DNA of 64,000 nt from Caprimulgus europaeus (Eukaryota > Chordata > Aves > Caprimulgiformes > Caprimulgidae), in assembly GCA_907165065.1 (NCBI GenBank), contig OU015540.1, positions 1,162,001-1,226,000 of the forward strand. Reading direction: 5' to 3'. The notes under the pieces were generated by a model. It was not told the DNA's origin, did no database searches, and was given only the letters and a program-made list of their open reading frames with translations. Below are positions 1-12,600 of the stretch, piece after piece (position 1 is the first letter of the stretch; each line of letters opens with the position of its first letter). Position numbers and translations under genes: made by a program.

Positions 1-312
1 CAAAGACTACATTATACTGCTTGTCTGTGTATGCAGGGATTGTCTGTGGATAACATTGCTAAACAATCCAGTTGTTGACTTAAGTGGGCAACTGCTTTGC
101 TATATAAGACAAAGTCAGGCATTGGAATGAATTTGGCTTGGAGGAACACATGCAGCAGGCTGGGTGGATTACTGGCTTCCTGGACTGCCTGAATCAATAG
201 TTCAAACTTACCACAGGCAAAATAAATACATGTGTACATAAACACTCTGTCTTTCTGGGTGAGTTGAGATGTAATTCTGATGTACAGTTTTGCATTCTTT
301 TCTTTTTCAAAG

Positions 313-617
313 GATCAGCTAGCAGCAGACATGTATAACTTTGTGTCCAAAGAAGGGGAATACGCTAGATGTTTTGTGATGGTGAGTATTTTCACTCTGA
401 CTTTGCAGCACATAAGTGCACAGGCACTCAGTTCTCAAAGATTACATTTTGTCTGCTAAACCTTCTAGTCTTGTATTATGTGCTCATCAGAAGCTAATGC
501 TCTTTTTGTTTTTAAAATGTGGCTTCTGTTCTCAGTTATTAGAAGCACAAGCAGATTACCATAGAAAAGCATTAGCAGTCATAGAAAAGGTCCTACCCGA
601 AATTCAAGCCCATCAAG
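313..617 (+). CDS. ARHGAP17: ARHGAP17 exons encoding the end of the BAR domain
   Basis: Two exons, 313-381 (23 codons, phase 0 to 0) and 536-617 (27 codons plus one base). They encode the distal helix of the BAR domain, which binds and curves membranes and dimerises. Visible motifs are YNFVSKEGEYARCF and LLEAQADYHRKALAVIEK, the latter a heptad-like amphipathic helix. Donor sites are GTGAGT and GTAAAG. The window begins inside the preceding intron. Confidence 0.93.
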
Positions 618-3600
618 GTAAAGTAACCTGTGCTCTGGCTGATGCTTCTCCTTGCCTATGTCACCTATGCACAATATTCTCCTCCTTTATCTCAATTCTC
701 TTGCATGCAGACTTAATTAATAAGGCCATTTTGATCTACCTAACAATTTTACATTCCCAAGTATAATTCCATCTTTGTGTTCTCTGGACTTCTCCAGCCA
801 TATTTTAACACACTAATAAAATAATAAGGATGTGTCTGATACCCAAGAGGGTAAAGGAAGGATTTTTCTATTTGCTTGCACTTCTTCCTTGGTATTATAT
901 GACCTTTGCTAATTCATACCTGGCTTTTTAGGCCAATGAAAGTTTCATTGTGATGTAGGAACTTTTTAGGGTCCTTGCTTCTTGAATTATTACTAGGCAA
1001 TTATCAGAAAAATTCCCTTTATTCTAAGGAGCTTGACTTTTTTTCCTCTTTTTACTCAATCCTTTTTCCCAGTGTGCACATGCACTGCAGCTGGCTCATG
1101 GAGCCTTTGCCTTATTGTGTCAAATATCAGCAGTTAAGAGAACCCAGTAGTACAGCTTTGTTTCTTCCCCATGCTCCTGAGCTTCCCCTTGTCAGTGGGA
1201 GTTAAGGCTTGGTATGAAGATGCACTGTGTGGTGTTGAAAGTGCTGTCCTAAATATGGGTTATGCTGTCTCTTAATCTGCTCATTGCTTTGAACCAAAGA
1301 TAGGCTGAGTGAAGAAAAATGTATTCTAAGCTGAGCAAGGCTCAGGTATCTTCAGTTGTGGACCACGTGCAAGTTGTAGAAGATGAACCATTTAAATATA
1401 TAAATAAATATGAGCAAGATGCTCATATTTATTTATATATTTATAAAAAGAAATTATATAGAAAGATTATATAGAAAAAATTATATGAAAGATTATATAG
1501 AATATCTGTACATCTAATAGGAGACAAGGCAATGCACACAGGTGAGGCTTACAGAACAAAACAGCGTCAGGGCTGTGTTACAGCTGTGTGGAAGACTCTC
1601 TGTGTGCAGATGTGACTGCTTGAAACTTGTTGTTGCTGAGCTGCTTTGTATGAACTGTTCATATGGCCAAGGCTGCAGAGCAGCTGAGCCACCCTAGAAG
1701 GCAGGCTAGGAGGTGTTACCTGAGGGGTCCAGCATCGAAGGTGTAAGTGGAGGGCAGGACTTCAGCTGTGTTTCTGACTGCTGTGTGTGTTACTGTGACT
1801 TTGAACAGTTACTGAGATTTCTCTTGCTAATACTTGCTAAAACTGGGGAGAATGACTTGTGCCTCTCCTGGCGTGTTAGTGACTGAGAGGAACTAAATAA
1901 AGCCTTGTGAGGGCTGTTGTTGATGTGGTTTCATAAACAAAAAGGGTAAATTAAATCCTTTTGAAGCAGCACATTGTGTCTTCAGAGGACTCTTTCAAAG
2001 TCTTCATCTTTCTTGACCTTTTCTCCACATAAAAGAAATAATGGATCTGTACTAACAATAACCTTTTACATCTGCATTTTTTCAATTAAGACAGCAGAAA
2101 TGGGTGAAAAAAAACCAAAAAAATGTAGGAGACAAATTCACATTCAGTTTGGAGAGACTTGTGCCAATTTTGGCTTTCAGAGTTCAGCAACAATCGAGAA
2201 ATTGAATCGGAAATTTGTGCGAGCGTTAGTGATGGGCTGTTAATGTGGTAATTCTCATGTAAGATATTTGGGTTGTTAACATCCATTTTAAGTTCCTGAT
2301 TCCTTAAATCAACAATAAACTTTGTGTTAACAGCTCAGTTTTTATGTACCTTAAATATAGTTAAAACTAAGATCAGCCCAGGCAATCTGGACAAAATGCT
2401 TCTCAAAGATTCTTGCAAACCTAAAGCTTTTGGTGTCTGGGTAAATCATAATTAATGTCACTTACAGCCATGTGGTGGCACTTGTGTTGAGGCCTGGTGG
2501 GACATGCCCTTCCAGTGGGACAAAGGATTTGTGTGTGGTATTCCCTCCAGGAAGATGCAGACGTATTTTTTCTCGAACACTGGCAGGTTCATTTTCTCTT
2601 TACTCCTGCCATAAGGGGCTTTACTAATCAAGGGCTGTAAAACTCCTACTGTACTCTGAAAATGTCTTTGCTCTACTAGTGGCTTTTCCTTTCCTTGTCT
2701 GGGACATAATTCCAGTGCTTGGCAGATATTTTGCTCAGTGTTTTGATACTCTCCAACTAGACAAATGGACTGAAAAACCAGCTTTTGGAACTCCGTTAGA
2801 AGAGCATCTCAAGCGCAGTGGTCGTGAAATTGCAGTCCCTATTGAAGCCTGTGTAATGATGCTTCTGGAGACAGGAATGAGGGAGGAGGTAGGTAACACC
2901 AGATACTGTCATGTGTGATGAAGGACAGGAGAAAAGAGCTCAGACTCAGGCTAGTGTCTGTACTTCTCAATGAGTTACTTAAGTCATTTTGATTGTTAGT
3001 GTAGATGATAAATCTTTTGCAACAGAAGAACCTTCAGCACTGTTTGAAGAACCTTTGAGATGAATGCACTTAGAATGAAAAATTAGGAATGAGCCAAGGG
3101 TGAGAAGTAACCAAAACATGATGAGATGGCAGTGACCAGCTGGGTCATAACAGTGTAAGGTGAAGACACTGAGCTTGAAACTGTTCTGAAAGAGGCCATC
3201 ATAAAACTTCTACTGCTTCATGCTTGTACTAACATGTTATTCCCAGTCCAATACATTTGGTTTTTGCTGTGCAGGGCTTATTCAGAATTGCTGCTGGAGC
3301 CTCCAAGTTAAAAAAGCTTAAAGCTGCCTTGGACTGTTCAACTTCCCAGCTTGACGAGTTTTACTCCGATCCCCATGCTGTTGCAGGTACTGTGAATAGT
3401 TTGAGTCAAAAGCAGGTATAAATTGCTACAACACAAGTTTATGTGGTTCATTGAACTGCTGACTTGCAGTATAAGGTGTTGATCTCTGTGCAGATAAACT
3501 ATGAATGGAAATAAATTGGAGGCTCACTTAATTGTGGAACTTGACACAGACAAGCACAGGTCACACATGCTGGTCGTACTTGATGTATTCATGTCTGTGT

Positions 3601-6600
3601 GACAGAGCAGTGTTTAAAATTCAGGTGATCATAGTAATCCAAATACCATATTTCCCCTCATGACAGGAGTGTTAACATGATGAGGGGAGATTAGAGCCAT
3701 GGGTAGACCTTTAATGAGGTCTTTGTTCTGAAGAGATGATCCATAATTTTATAGTGCATGTTTCTATCAAATTACAGTAATTACTGGAAGACCTTTTGTG
3801 TTAAGTGTTGAGCAGATGCACTGTGGGAGTGTTGGGTCTGCCCACTGTTTCACTGGAACTTGAGTCCTGTTACACAGATAAAATTGCAAATCTGAGAGCA
3901 GGATTTTAAACTAAGACTGAAAGCACTGGCTAAGAAGCTTGCCTGGTCTGCATTGCAGGTGCCTTGAAATCCTACTTGAGAGAGTTGCCAGAGCCTTTAA
4001 TGACCTACAGTCTCTATGAAGAATGGACACAAGCTGCAAAGTAAGCATACTGAAAATAGTTATGTAGGAAAACATGCTACACATTTTAGTCAAATTTCAT
4101 TCTTCATGTGTGAATTCATAAGAAAAGACCAAGCTCACACAGTTGACTTGCTCATTTCTGCTCTAAGAGGTGAATATTTTATGTAACAAATTATTTTAAA
4201 TTTTGTGTTGTAGCTTAATGCTGATTGTACAAAAATGTGTTGAAATATCTATTTTATATTTGCTCACAAGGGCTGCTTCAGACTATAGGCTGTGTATTTA
4301 TGCTTAAGTAGTTTTCTTTCATTATAGGTAGAGATAATTTGGAGATGTGACTAGCAGGTTACTGAAATATTGAATACAAAACTGCATTTGTTTGGCATAA
4401 ATGGAAGGTTATACAGTCATCTCTTCACTGCAGAAACAATTTTCTGATCTGAAAGTAAGATGTAACAGAAATTTTTTTTCCCCTTTCAGTATTCAGGACC
4501 AGGATAAGAAGCTACAAGAGTTGTGGAGAATTTGTAACAGATTACCTAAGCATTATCATGCTAATTTCAGGTATGTGTGAACATCTGTTGGCTTGCAGCA
4601 CAGCCACTTTGATGGTAAAGTACCACATTTCAAAGCTGATTAATCAAAACTCTAATCCAGGGTTTTTTCTTGGCCATATTCAGTTAGGTTTATGAAAGGA
4701 CATCCTGTTTCATCAAGTGGTTGGTGTGCCCTGGTGGTGGTAGGCTGTTTCAGTCAGCTCTCTATTGACTGTAGTGAAATACTGATGCATAGAACCATTC
4801 TACTTCAAGGTCTTGCTGTTGGCAGTAGTACCTGACTTCTCACCAGCTGCGCTCTGCATTGGATTTGCCAGTTTTAGATTCAGCTGGATCCATCTGAAGT
4901 GTATTATTTGTCCTTTTGGTTTTGCCTTTTGGGAATGAATTGTAATGAACCCAACTGTGACTCCTGGAAGTGTGGAAGTTCCATTGCAGGATATGAAAGC
5001 AGCTGTTGAGCAGGCATTCTCAGTCTAAACGTTGTTTCTGAAAATACAATAGTTCTGTAGGTCCATTTTACGGAGGTGGGAGATGCTTTTTTTTTTACAC
5101 AGTTGCACTTTTATGATTCATGCATAGAAACTTAGCCAGCACCAAGCAAGAAGGCTGTTTGTCTTATTTGTGTTTTGTTTTGAGCTGTCTTTATGAGTTC
5201 TTGAGTTTTTACTTAGTTGCTTTCAACAAGAGAAGCTCTTAGTTCCTGCTGTTTAATTATTTATCTCGTTTTTGTAGGTATTTAATCAAATTTTTAGCGA
5301 AGCTTGCACAGAACAGCGACGTTAACAAAATGACACCCAGCAATATCGCAATAGTCCTGGGCCCCAACCTGTTATGGGCAAAGAATGAAGGGTGAGTTGT
5401 TGAGGAGAGCTGCAGAGCAGAACTTCATGGCACTGTAGAATTTCCGTCAAGATTGTTTTCAATCATGTAGACTGTTCACAGCATCAGACTCTTTGCCTAA
5501 GAAATATTTCAAATGTTCTCTCAAGCTGTCCCTCCGGATCCTTTTCAGCATGCATCCTTTAGGAGTGTTTGGAAATGCCATAAATGTTACTGAATAGGCT
5601 CGATTTCATCAGAGTGTGAAGTTGCTCTTCCTGTGTAATTTGCCATTTAGATAATAGGAATTTAAAAAAATATGTTCTTAGTTTGATAGAACTCTGTGCA
5701 AAGTGTTCTACAAATGTGTTCTGCAGATCCCTTGCTGAAATGGCAGCAGCGACCTCAGTCCATGTGGTAGCAGTCATCGAGCCGATTATTCAGCACGCAG
5801 ACTGGTTCTTCCCTGGAGGTAAATTCTTGCCATAGCTACAAGAGTTTTGTATTTGTGAAAACCCTGCCCAGGTAAACCACCAAGAGCTGTTTGCAGTGAG
5901 GCACCATTTTGTAGCTGTCTGTCTGATGATGCATTCTGTCTGTCTCTCAGAACAAGACTTCAATGTGTCTGGGGCATTTGTTGCAATTCCTGCTGTTAAC
6001 TCAAATCACTTGTCACACACTGGGAATGAATACGAGTGTGGGACACTGGAGCGGAAGAGGCCCGTTAGCATGACTGTGATGGAAGGGGATTTATTGAAGA
6101 AGGAAAGGTATGTTTCATTCTTGGGTTAAGTTTTATTTATTAGCCCACTCCTGAGAACTGGACTACTGAGGAGGCTGAAATTGGACACACTTGTATTGGT
6201 CTCAGGAGGAGAATTTAATGGAAACACTATAGGTAACAATAGTGATTTATTTCCCCCATGTTGTTGCAGCCTGAGGAAGGTTCAAAGGTAATGTACTAGT
6301 ATTTGCTTCCAGTTATCCTCTATGCATGATAACAAGCACAAGCAGATAATTACTGCTTCCAATTCCCATTTTCCTATTACAGATTTGGGGGGTCTAAAAT
6401 CCACTGAAACAGAAGTGTTCAGTAGCGTCTGTCAGTATCTAACTTCTGATATCCCATGGCTTCTTTTTCAAAGCCCATAAGCTGAGGTGGTGTTACCTGG
6501 TGCCTTCATGATAAGACTTCTGAGTTGATGATGGTACAGTATGCCACAGCAAACAGTAGAATGCTACAAAATACAAATAAAACGTGCTGTTTTCCCATGT

Positions 6601-9600
6601 AACATGTAGTGTAACGCTCATTTATTATCACCCATGTCATGAATATTCAGGTGATGTGCTGTTTTGTTTTTAGCTGTTTATGCAGATGTTAAATTGTTAT
6701 TTAAATGTTAGCTATGGCTAGCCACATGCAAATTTATCAGCACTGACAGAAGAAGAAAATCAATTCAAGATTCATTGTCTTTAACACAACAGCAGTGAAG
6801 TTCAATTCTAGAATGAACGTGCTGTATGCATTTTACAGTCTGTTAGAGTTTGAGTCTGTTTATCTGTAGTTCTCCTTTAAATACAAATACAGTGGGTTTT
6901 TTGTCTTGAAATCTGTACTGCAACTTAGTGTGGAGTAGAAACAAAATTCATGTGGCAAAGTATATTCAGTGAGGAGATACCCTGGTGTGTAAGGAAATGT
7001 ATGTATAGCCATGTAAAATCACTGAGTGGTTTGACCTCATTGTCATCGGTGTCTGTCTGCAAATGTAACTGAGTAGTTTGTCCCACTTATGCCCAGCTTA
7101 CCCCCCTGTGTGGATAAGCCCAGTGGTGTTGCATGTCTTAACGTTAACGGTGTTATCTGCAGAAAGCTGGAGCTTTCCTTGTTGCTGCTTTGCATGTTAA
7201 GCAACAGGGGTTGCCTCTGTCCTTGTGGGTTGTAACATCCCATTGTCCTGTTGCTGTAGTGACCTGGTGCTGGCTGGTGTGGTGTGTTTACTCTCTCTTC
7301 TCTCTGTAGCTTTGGTGTCAAGGTTATGGACTTCCAGGCGAACCCCCGGAGATGTGGCACTATAAATAGAAAGCACACATCCCCAGCTTTCCAGCCACCC
7401 CTTCCACCCACCGAGGCTGGCTCGGTGCTGGCTCAGTCCGGAGCGGAGCAGCACCCACAACCTTCTGTGGCTGAAACAAGCCCGGTGGGTGCTGGTTTTG
7501 CTCTCTCTGCTGGCACAGCAGAACAGTTACAGAGTCAAGGAAATGAGGATGTCAGGTAAGGCATGGCTTCTGCTGGCAGTGGCTTGGCAGGCTGCTTCAG
7601 CAGCAAACTGATGTGTCAGTTATCTGCTGCACAAGGCACCTCTCCTCAATGGAACAGATGTTGGCATGTGTGAAGCCTTTTCAGCTGGGGGCAGAAGCAC
7701 TATGTATGCAGCAGCTCTCTTGCCGTGTGTATTGTTCCAGAATTGATCTTCTAAAATGACATATATGGTTCTGCATGTTCCAGAACTGATCTTCTAAAAT
7801 AAGAGAATTCTTGGTGGAAAAAATGATGATGAAAAATACTAAAAAAGACTGTACTTCTCCTGCCCATGGTGACCTTTCCAAGTTACACTCTAGAGGTGTC
7901 CACGCAGCCTGACTGTCAGTTTGCTGCTGAAAGAACAAAACCTACCAGTGGCAATACTGGAAACCTGTTGGTCTTGTTTGTTGTTACTTGTACACGTTAT
8001 CTGGATTTGTCTTTTTTTGTCTGTAGCAAGTTTGAATGATGATCAGGCTTGCTTGCTAGAAAACTGGAAGTTGATTTATCATATTTCAGTATTAGTTTCT
8101 CTAGGACAGGTGTGTATACAGGCTTTTTTGCTGTCTGATTACCATTGAGACTACTACTTTCCCTTGTTTGAAGAGCTGTAGCACTGCTCAGTCTCAGTAA
8201 ATACCAGCTAGTGCAGCAGTTTTCTGAAGCTTTGAGGGTCAGAACTGTAGCACAGTTTGCAGCATAAACCGAACGGGTGCAGCTGGTCTGGGCAAGGCGT
8301 TCTACAATCACCGTCTAATTCAGGATTTTTAATTTTCAGCACTTCAAAACCTAAGGACAACACATCTTCAGCGACTCCTCCACCCATGAGGAATGGTGGC
8401 CATGCAGGCACTGTCCAGAACCAGTCCACAAGCAGCACTAATCAGCTCTCTGTTAATCAGCCACAGAATGCAGCTGGTCCCAGTCCCCATTCGATGAGGA
8501 GAGGTGTGTTTTTCATTTGCTTTTCAAGCCACTAAGTTCCAATTCTTTATTTACTGCAAAAATACTTACTAAAATAACTTATCAGTATCTTTTCCTTTAT
8601 TACAGACAACAGTCTTAATTCACTTGCATTTCCCCTAAGGCCTAAGATTCACCCAGGTTCATAAGTGCATCTTTGGACTCTTTTGTGAGCGCTGGTAGTG
8701 ATGTTACTGATGTTGTTTAACAAAATCACTCAAAAGCTATTGATTACTAAACCTGTGTACACACTTCTGTAGCTTCCTATTTATATTGCCTTTATTTGAT
8801 AATACATTTTATTTTGATAGTGTACTTGGGTACTCCTTTGTGCTACTGATTTCTTTCAAGATTTTTGTTTCCCAATACACAACCATGAAATCTCGCCTCT
8901 TCCCTTCACAGCTGTTAAAAAGCCTGCACCAGCCCCTCCCAAGCCAGCCAACCCACCACCAGGCCAGCCAGGAAGCCAAAGTTCTGCCCCAGCTGCTCAG
9001 GCACCTTCTGTCTCTCCAAAACCACCTGCTAGAAGTTCTTCTCCTCCTGCCCAACATGGAAACCAAGGAGCAGCCCAGACCTCCACTTCCCAGGTTTCTG
9101 CACCTCGGAGATATTCCAGCAGCCTTTCCCCAATACAAGCTCCCAGCCATCCACCACCACAGCCCCCAACACAGGCTACTCCTCCCCTGCAGCCCAAATT
9201 AAACAGTCAAGCATCTCCTCTTGCTGCACCCAGCAGCGAGCATGGACCAGAGCAGCCCTGTTACACTCCTCCGCAGACTCCAACACCACCTGATACACCC
9301 CCTCTAGGAAAACATCATACTAGCTCCACATGGTCACAGCCACAGCCAGCTGCTCAGGAGGCCTCCCAGTCTCACTCTCCACCTCAGAGTGGCACCCTGC
9401 CGAGGCCACGGCCCATCCCAAAGCCCAGGAACAGACCTAGTGTTCCCCCCCCGCCTCATCCTCCTTCTCAGCTGGCTGGAGATGGTCTTATTGCAAATCC
9501 CACACAAACAGCCTCCAAAATAGTAACAGGTGAGTGGATTCTTTCATATTTGGTGTCTGCTCAGGGAGTGGAAATGAAGAAAATGATGTCTGTAGCTGTT

Positions 9601-12600
9601 AGTTAATCTTTGGGAGGGGAACTGAAAAGCACAAATAACAGTTAAAATACTGAACTGCTTATTTCCAGTGACATGCCCACCCCCCTGTTCTGTGTGTGAA
9701 GACTTGGGCACTTCCTCAGTGAAGGTTTTCGTTCCTGAGGCAGAAGCCTCTCAGGGGAAGTACAGATTAGCTTGCTTTACTGTTTTTTCCTGCTTTGGAA
9801 GCAAACCATTCTTTTAGCAACCATCTCTCTAGTGCTTTCCCCAGGCTCATGGCAGTCTCAGTTACGCTTATGCATCTGTTGACGAAAAGCAAGTATTTGA
9901 AGGAGGGAGAAGATGTAGCCAAGGATAGTATATTTCAGTATATACAGGAGATAAGAAAATGCTGAAAGTGGCCACTGATGTGTGGATTAATAGAGAAGAT
10001 ACTTAAAGCAGCAGATGTTTTACCTTACGAGAGTGAAATCTGCTGATGTGCTTTTAAGTTGGACTTCCAGAAGCTGAAGAATCTCCTACACTAAACTGTG
10101 CATCTTGGGTCAATTTCTAGATAGATCTTCATATTTTAAACACAGCCTTCTTTCCTGTTTTGAGATAGTGATGAAGAGAAACTTTTCTCTCTTCTCACAG
10201 GAACTTCACAAAGCTTGTAGTTAGTAGTTTGGTAGGGATAATGTTAATTTAAGTTTTGGGAGGAAAAAAAATGTAACTGCTGAGGACAGTCAAAACTAGC
10301 AAATCTTGAAATGTTCTCCTGCTGAGGCTCTGCTTATTTTAGGAAATTCTGAAGGGAGAGGCAATGAATGTGGGAGACTAATGCTTTTAAATCTACTTAT
10401 ATTTAATAATGGTTAAAACTTTCCAATGACACTGCAGCTTCTCTAGAATAAGACTAATGTATTGGAATGCAAAGTACCAATTCTGTTGCCTAACAGCTTT
10501 ACCCCATGATGCCTTCACAGGTGGGGATGGTTACTGCGAATAAGGTTTGTACTTACAGAAACATGCAATATAAGCTAAAATGCTCCTGCACAGCAGTATT
10601 TTATTTGTAGCTTTATTTTGTATCTGCGCTTTGGAATATGTGCTCTCTGTCACCTCTGTGTTATCTCATTACTCCATACCATTCTGTTTGCAAGAGGTTT
10701 CAAGACCTACGCTGCTTAATTTTAACAGTCCTTTGAACATTAAGTTATTCTTTAAAAGAAATTGTAAAAATAATTACAATAAAATGAGTAATACCTTATA
10801 CAAAGTCACCAGAACTGCTGGTGCACAGGTGTGAACCCATTTAAAACAGGTTTGTTCTCATCAGCGCAGGCAAATATCAAAGCTCACGGGTTTTTCCTAC
10901 AATTCAGTGCTCTATGGTTGCATTTCAGTATAGCTTTCCCTTCAGATTTTCAGTTATTCTTGACTACTTGGAATTTATTTGGCAAAATACATGTTCATCT
11001 GACTAAACCTCTGCAGAAAGCACCCAGCAGCACCCCCGTCCTGGCACGTTTGCGTTCGCATCCTGGCAGCTCCAGCCTCGCTAACAGCACTGGTGCTGCT
11101 GGGGGCACTCAGTCGCTGCTGGGGGCACTCACTGCTGTGGGCACTCACTGCTGTGGGCACTCACTGCTGCCAGACACGTCATAACCTCACAGCTCACGTG
11201 TGAGGGGTTAGAGATGCTGCCTGTTTAGGGTAACAACTGCATGACAGGCTGGCAGAGTTGAGGCTGTGTTCCTGAATGATCCCAAGATCTGACTGCGTGC
11301 AGGCAAGGTACTGAAATTAGTACTGGCTTGAGAAGTCAAGTTGGAAGGAGGTTGTTAAATTGGAGAAACTAGCAGTAAATGAGCTGCTTAAGCAACTAAA
11401 AAGTAGCTTTGCTTTTTAAATAACAGATGTTTCCTGATTGTACTGCTGTTCTTTTTGTCAGTATCTTTAAAATACAAGGGCATTTCCACACTGAGTTCAG
11501 AAATAAGGCTGAGGTCTGGATCTTTGCAGCACTCACAAATAAATTGAAAATGGGAACAGTGCTGCTGAGGCTGGATGTGGGCTGTGAATTACAACTTAGT
11601 GCTGACTCCTTTTCAGCTAAGCCCCAGGCACAGCAGAGGTACACAACTGTCCTGTAGTCTGGGGAAATACACCAGAAAATACTGAAATGGACAGTGTGAA
11701 GTGAACGGTGTTAAAGCTGGAGAGACTTGTTACCGTTCTTCTCAGGTGCAAACTGGAGCAGATTGGCTAAGCTGTGTACATGAACAATAGTAGGAAAGCT
11801 GCCATGCAGGAAAGCCAGTAAAAGAAAGCTGATGATGAAGGATTCTCCAGCAAAGCTGAGCGAAATCTAGTGTGTTTTGCAAAAAAACCCCAAAAAACCC
11901 CACCCAAACCCCACCTGGGGAGCAGTTGAAGTGATCCTCAGGCTTTCCTACAGCAGTACACTCAGTACAGGATCATCCACCTTTTTGGGATCAATCTTCT
12001 TTTAAAGGATTAATATTCATCTGGAATTAACACCACTGCATATTACATAAGAGTATCTGCTCTAACATTTACACGTGCACATATAAGCACTCACTGTGGA
12101 CTGACTCATCTAATTCACAGTAGGAAACAGCTGGGTTTAATTTTAACCTTAAATAGTGGAGCAAGGGAAGACAGATGGGAATAATGGAAGCCAAAATTAA
12201 GTTGCCAACCAACTTCATAATATCAGAACAGAAATTCTGAATGGTTTTCAGGATGCTGTTGAATTCCTTTGTCCATGTACTGGACTTCAGTAATGCCTCA
12301 AATTCTATTAATGATATTAAAGTAATAAGCCCTAGAAAAGAATATTCTAATCAAAAATTTTATTAAATAATCTAGATGTTTGACCTGCATTCAGTAGGAA
12401 CTGTATTGGAAAGTTCAATGGTAAGGAAAAGGCATATGATTGGCCAAAAATGTTGCTAATCCCTAATCATGTGTATGCTGATGCCCACCACTAACCCGTC
12501 CCAGCTAACACCGCCTGCTCGCGTTCTCGCCGCCGTGGCATGCAGAAGGAATGGCTGCTGGGTGCTCGCTCCCACATTAACACACTAAAAGCATTGGAGA

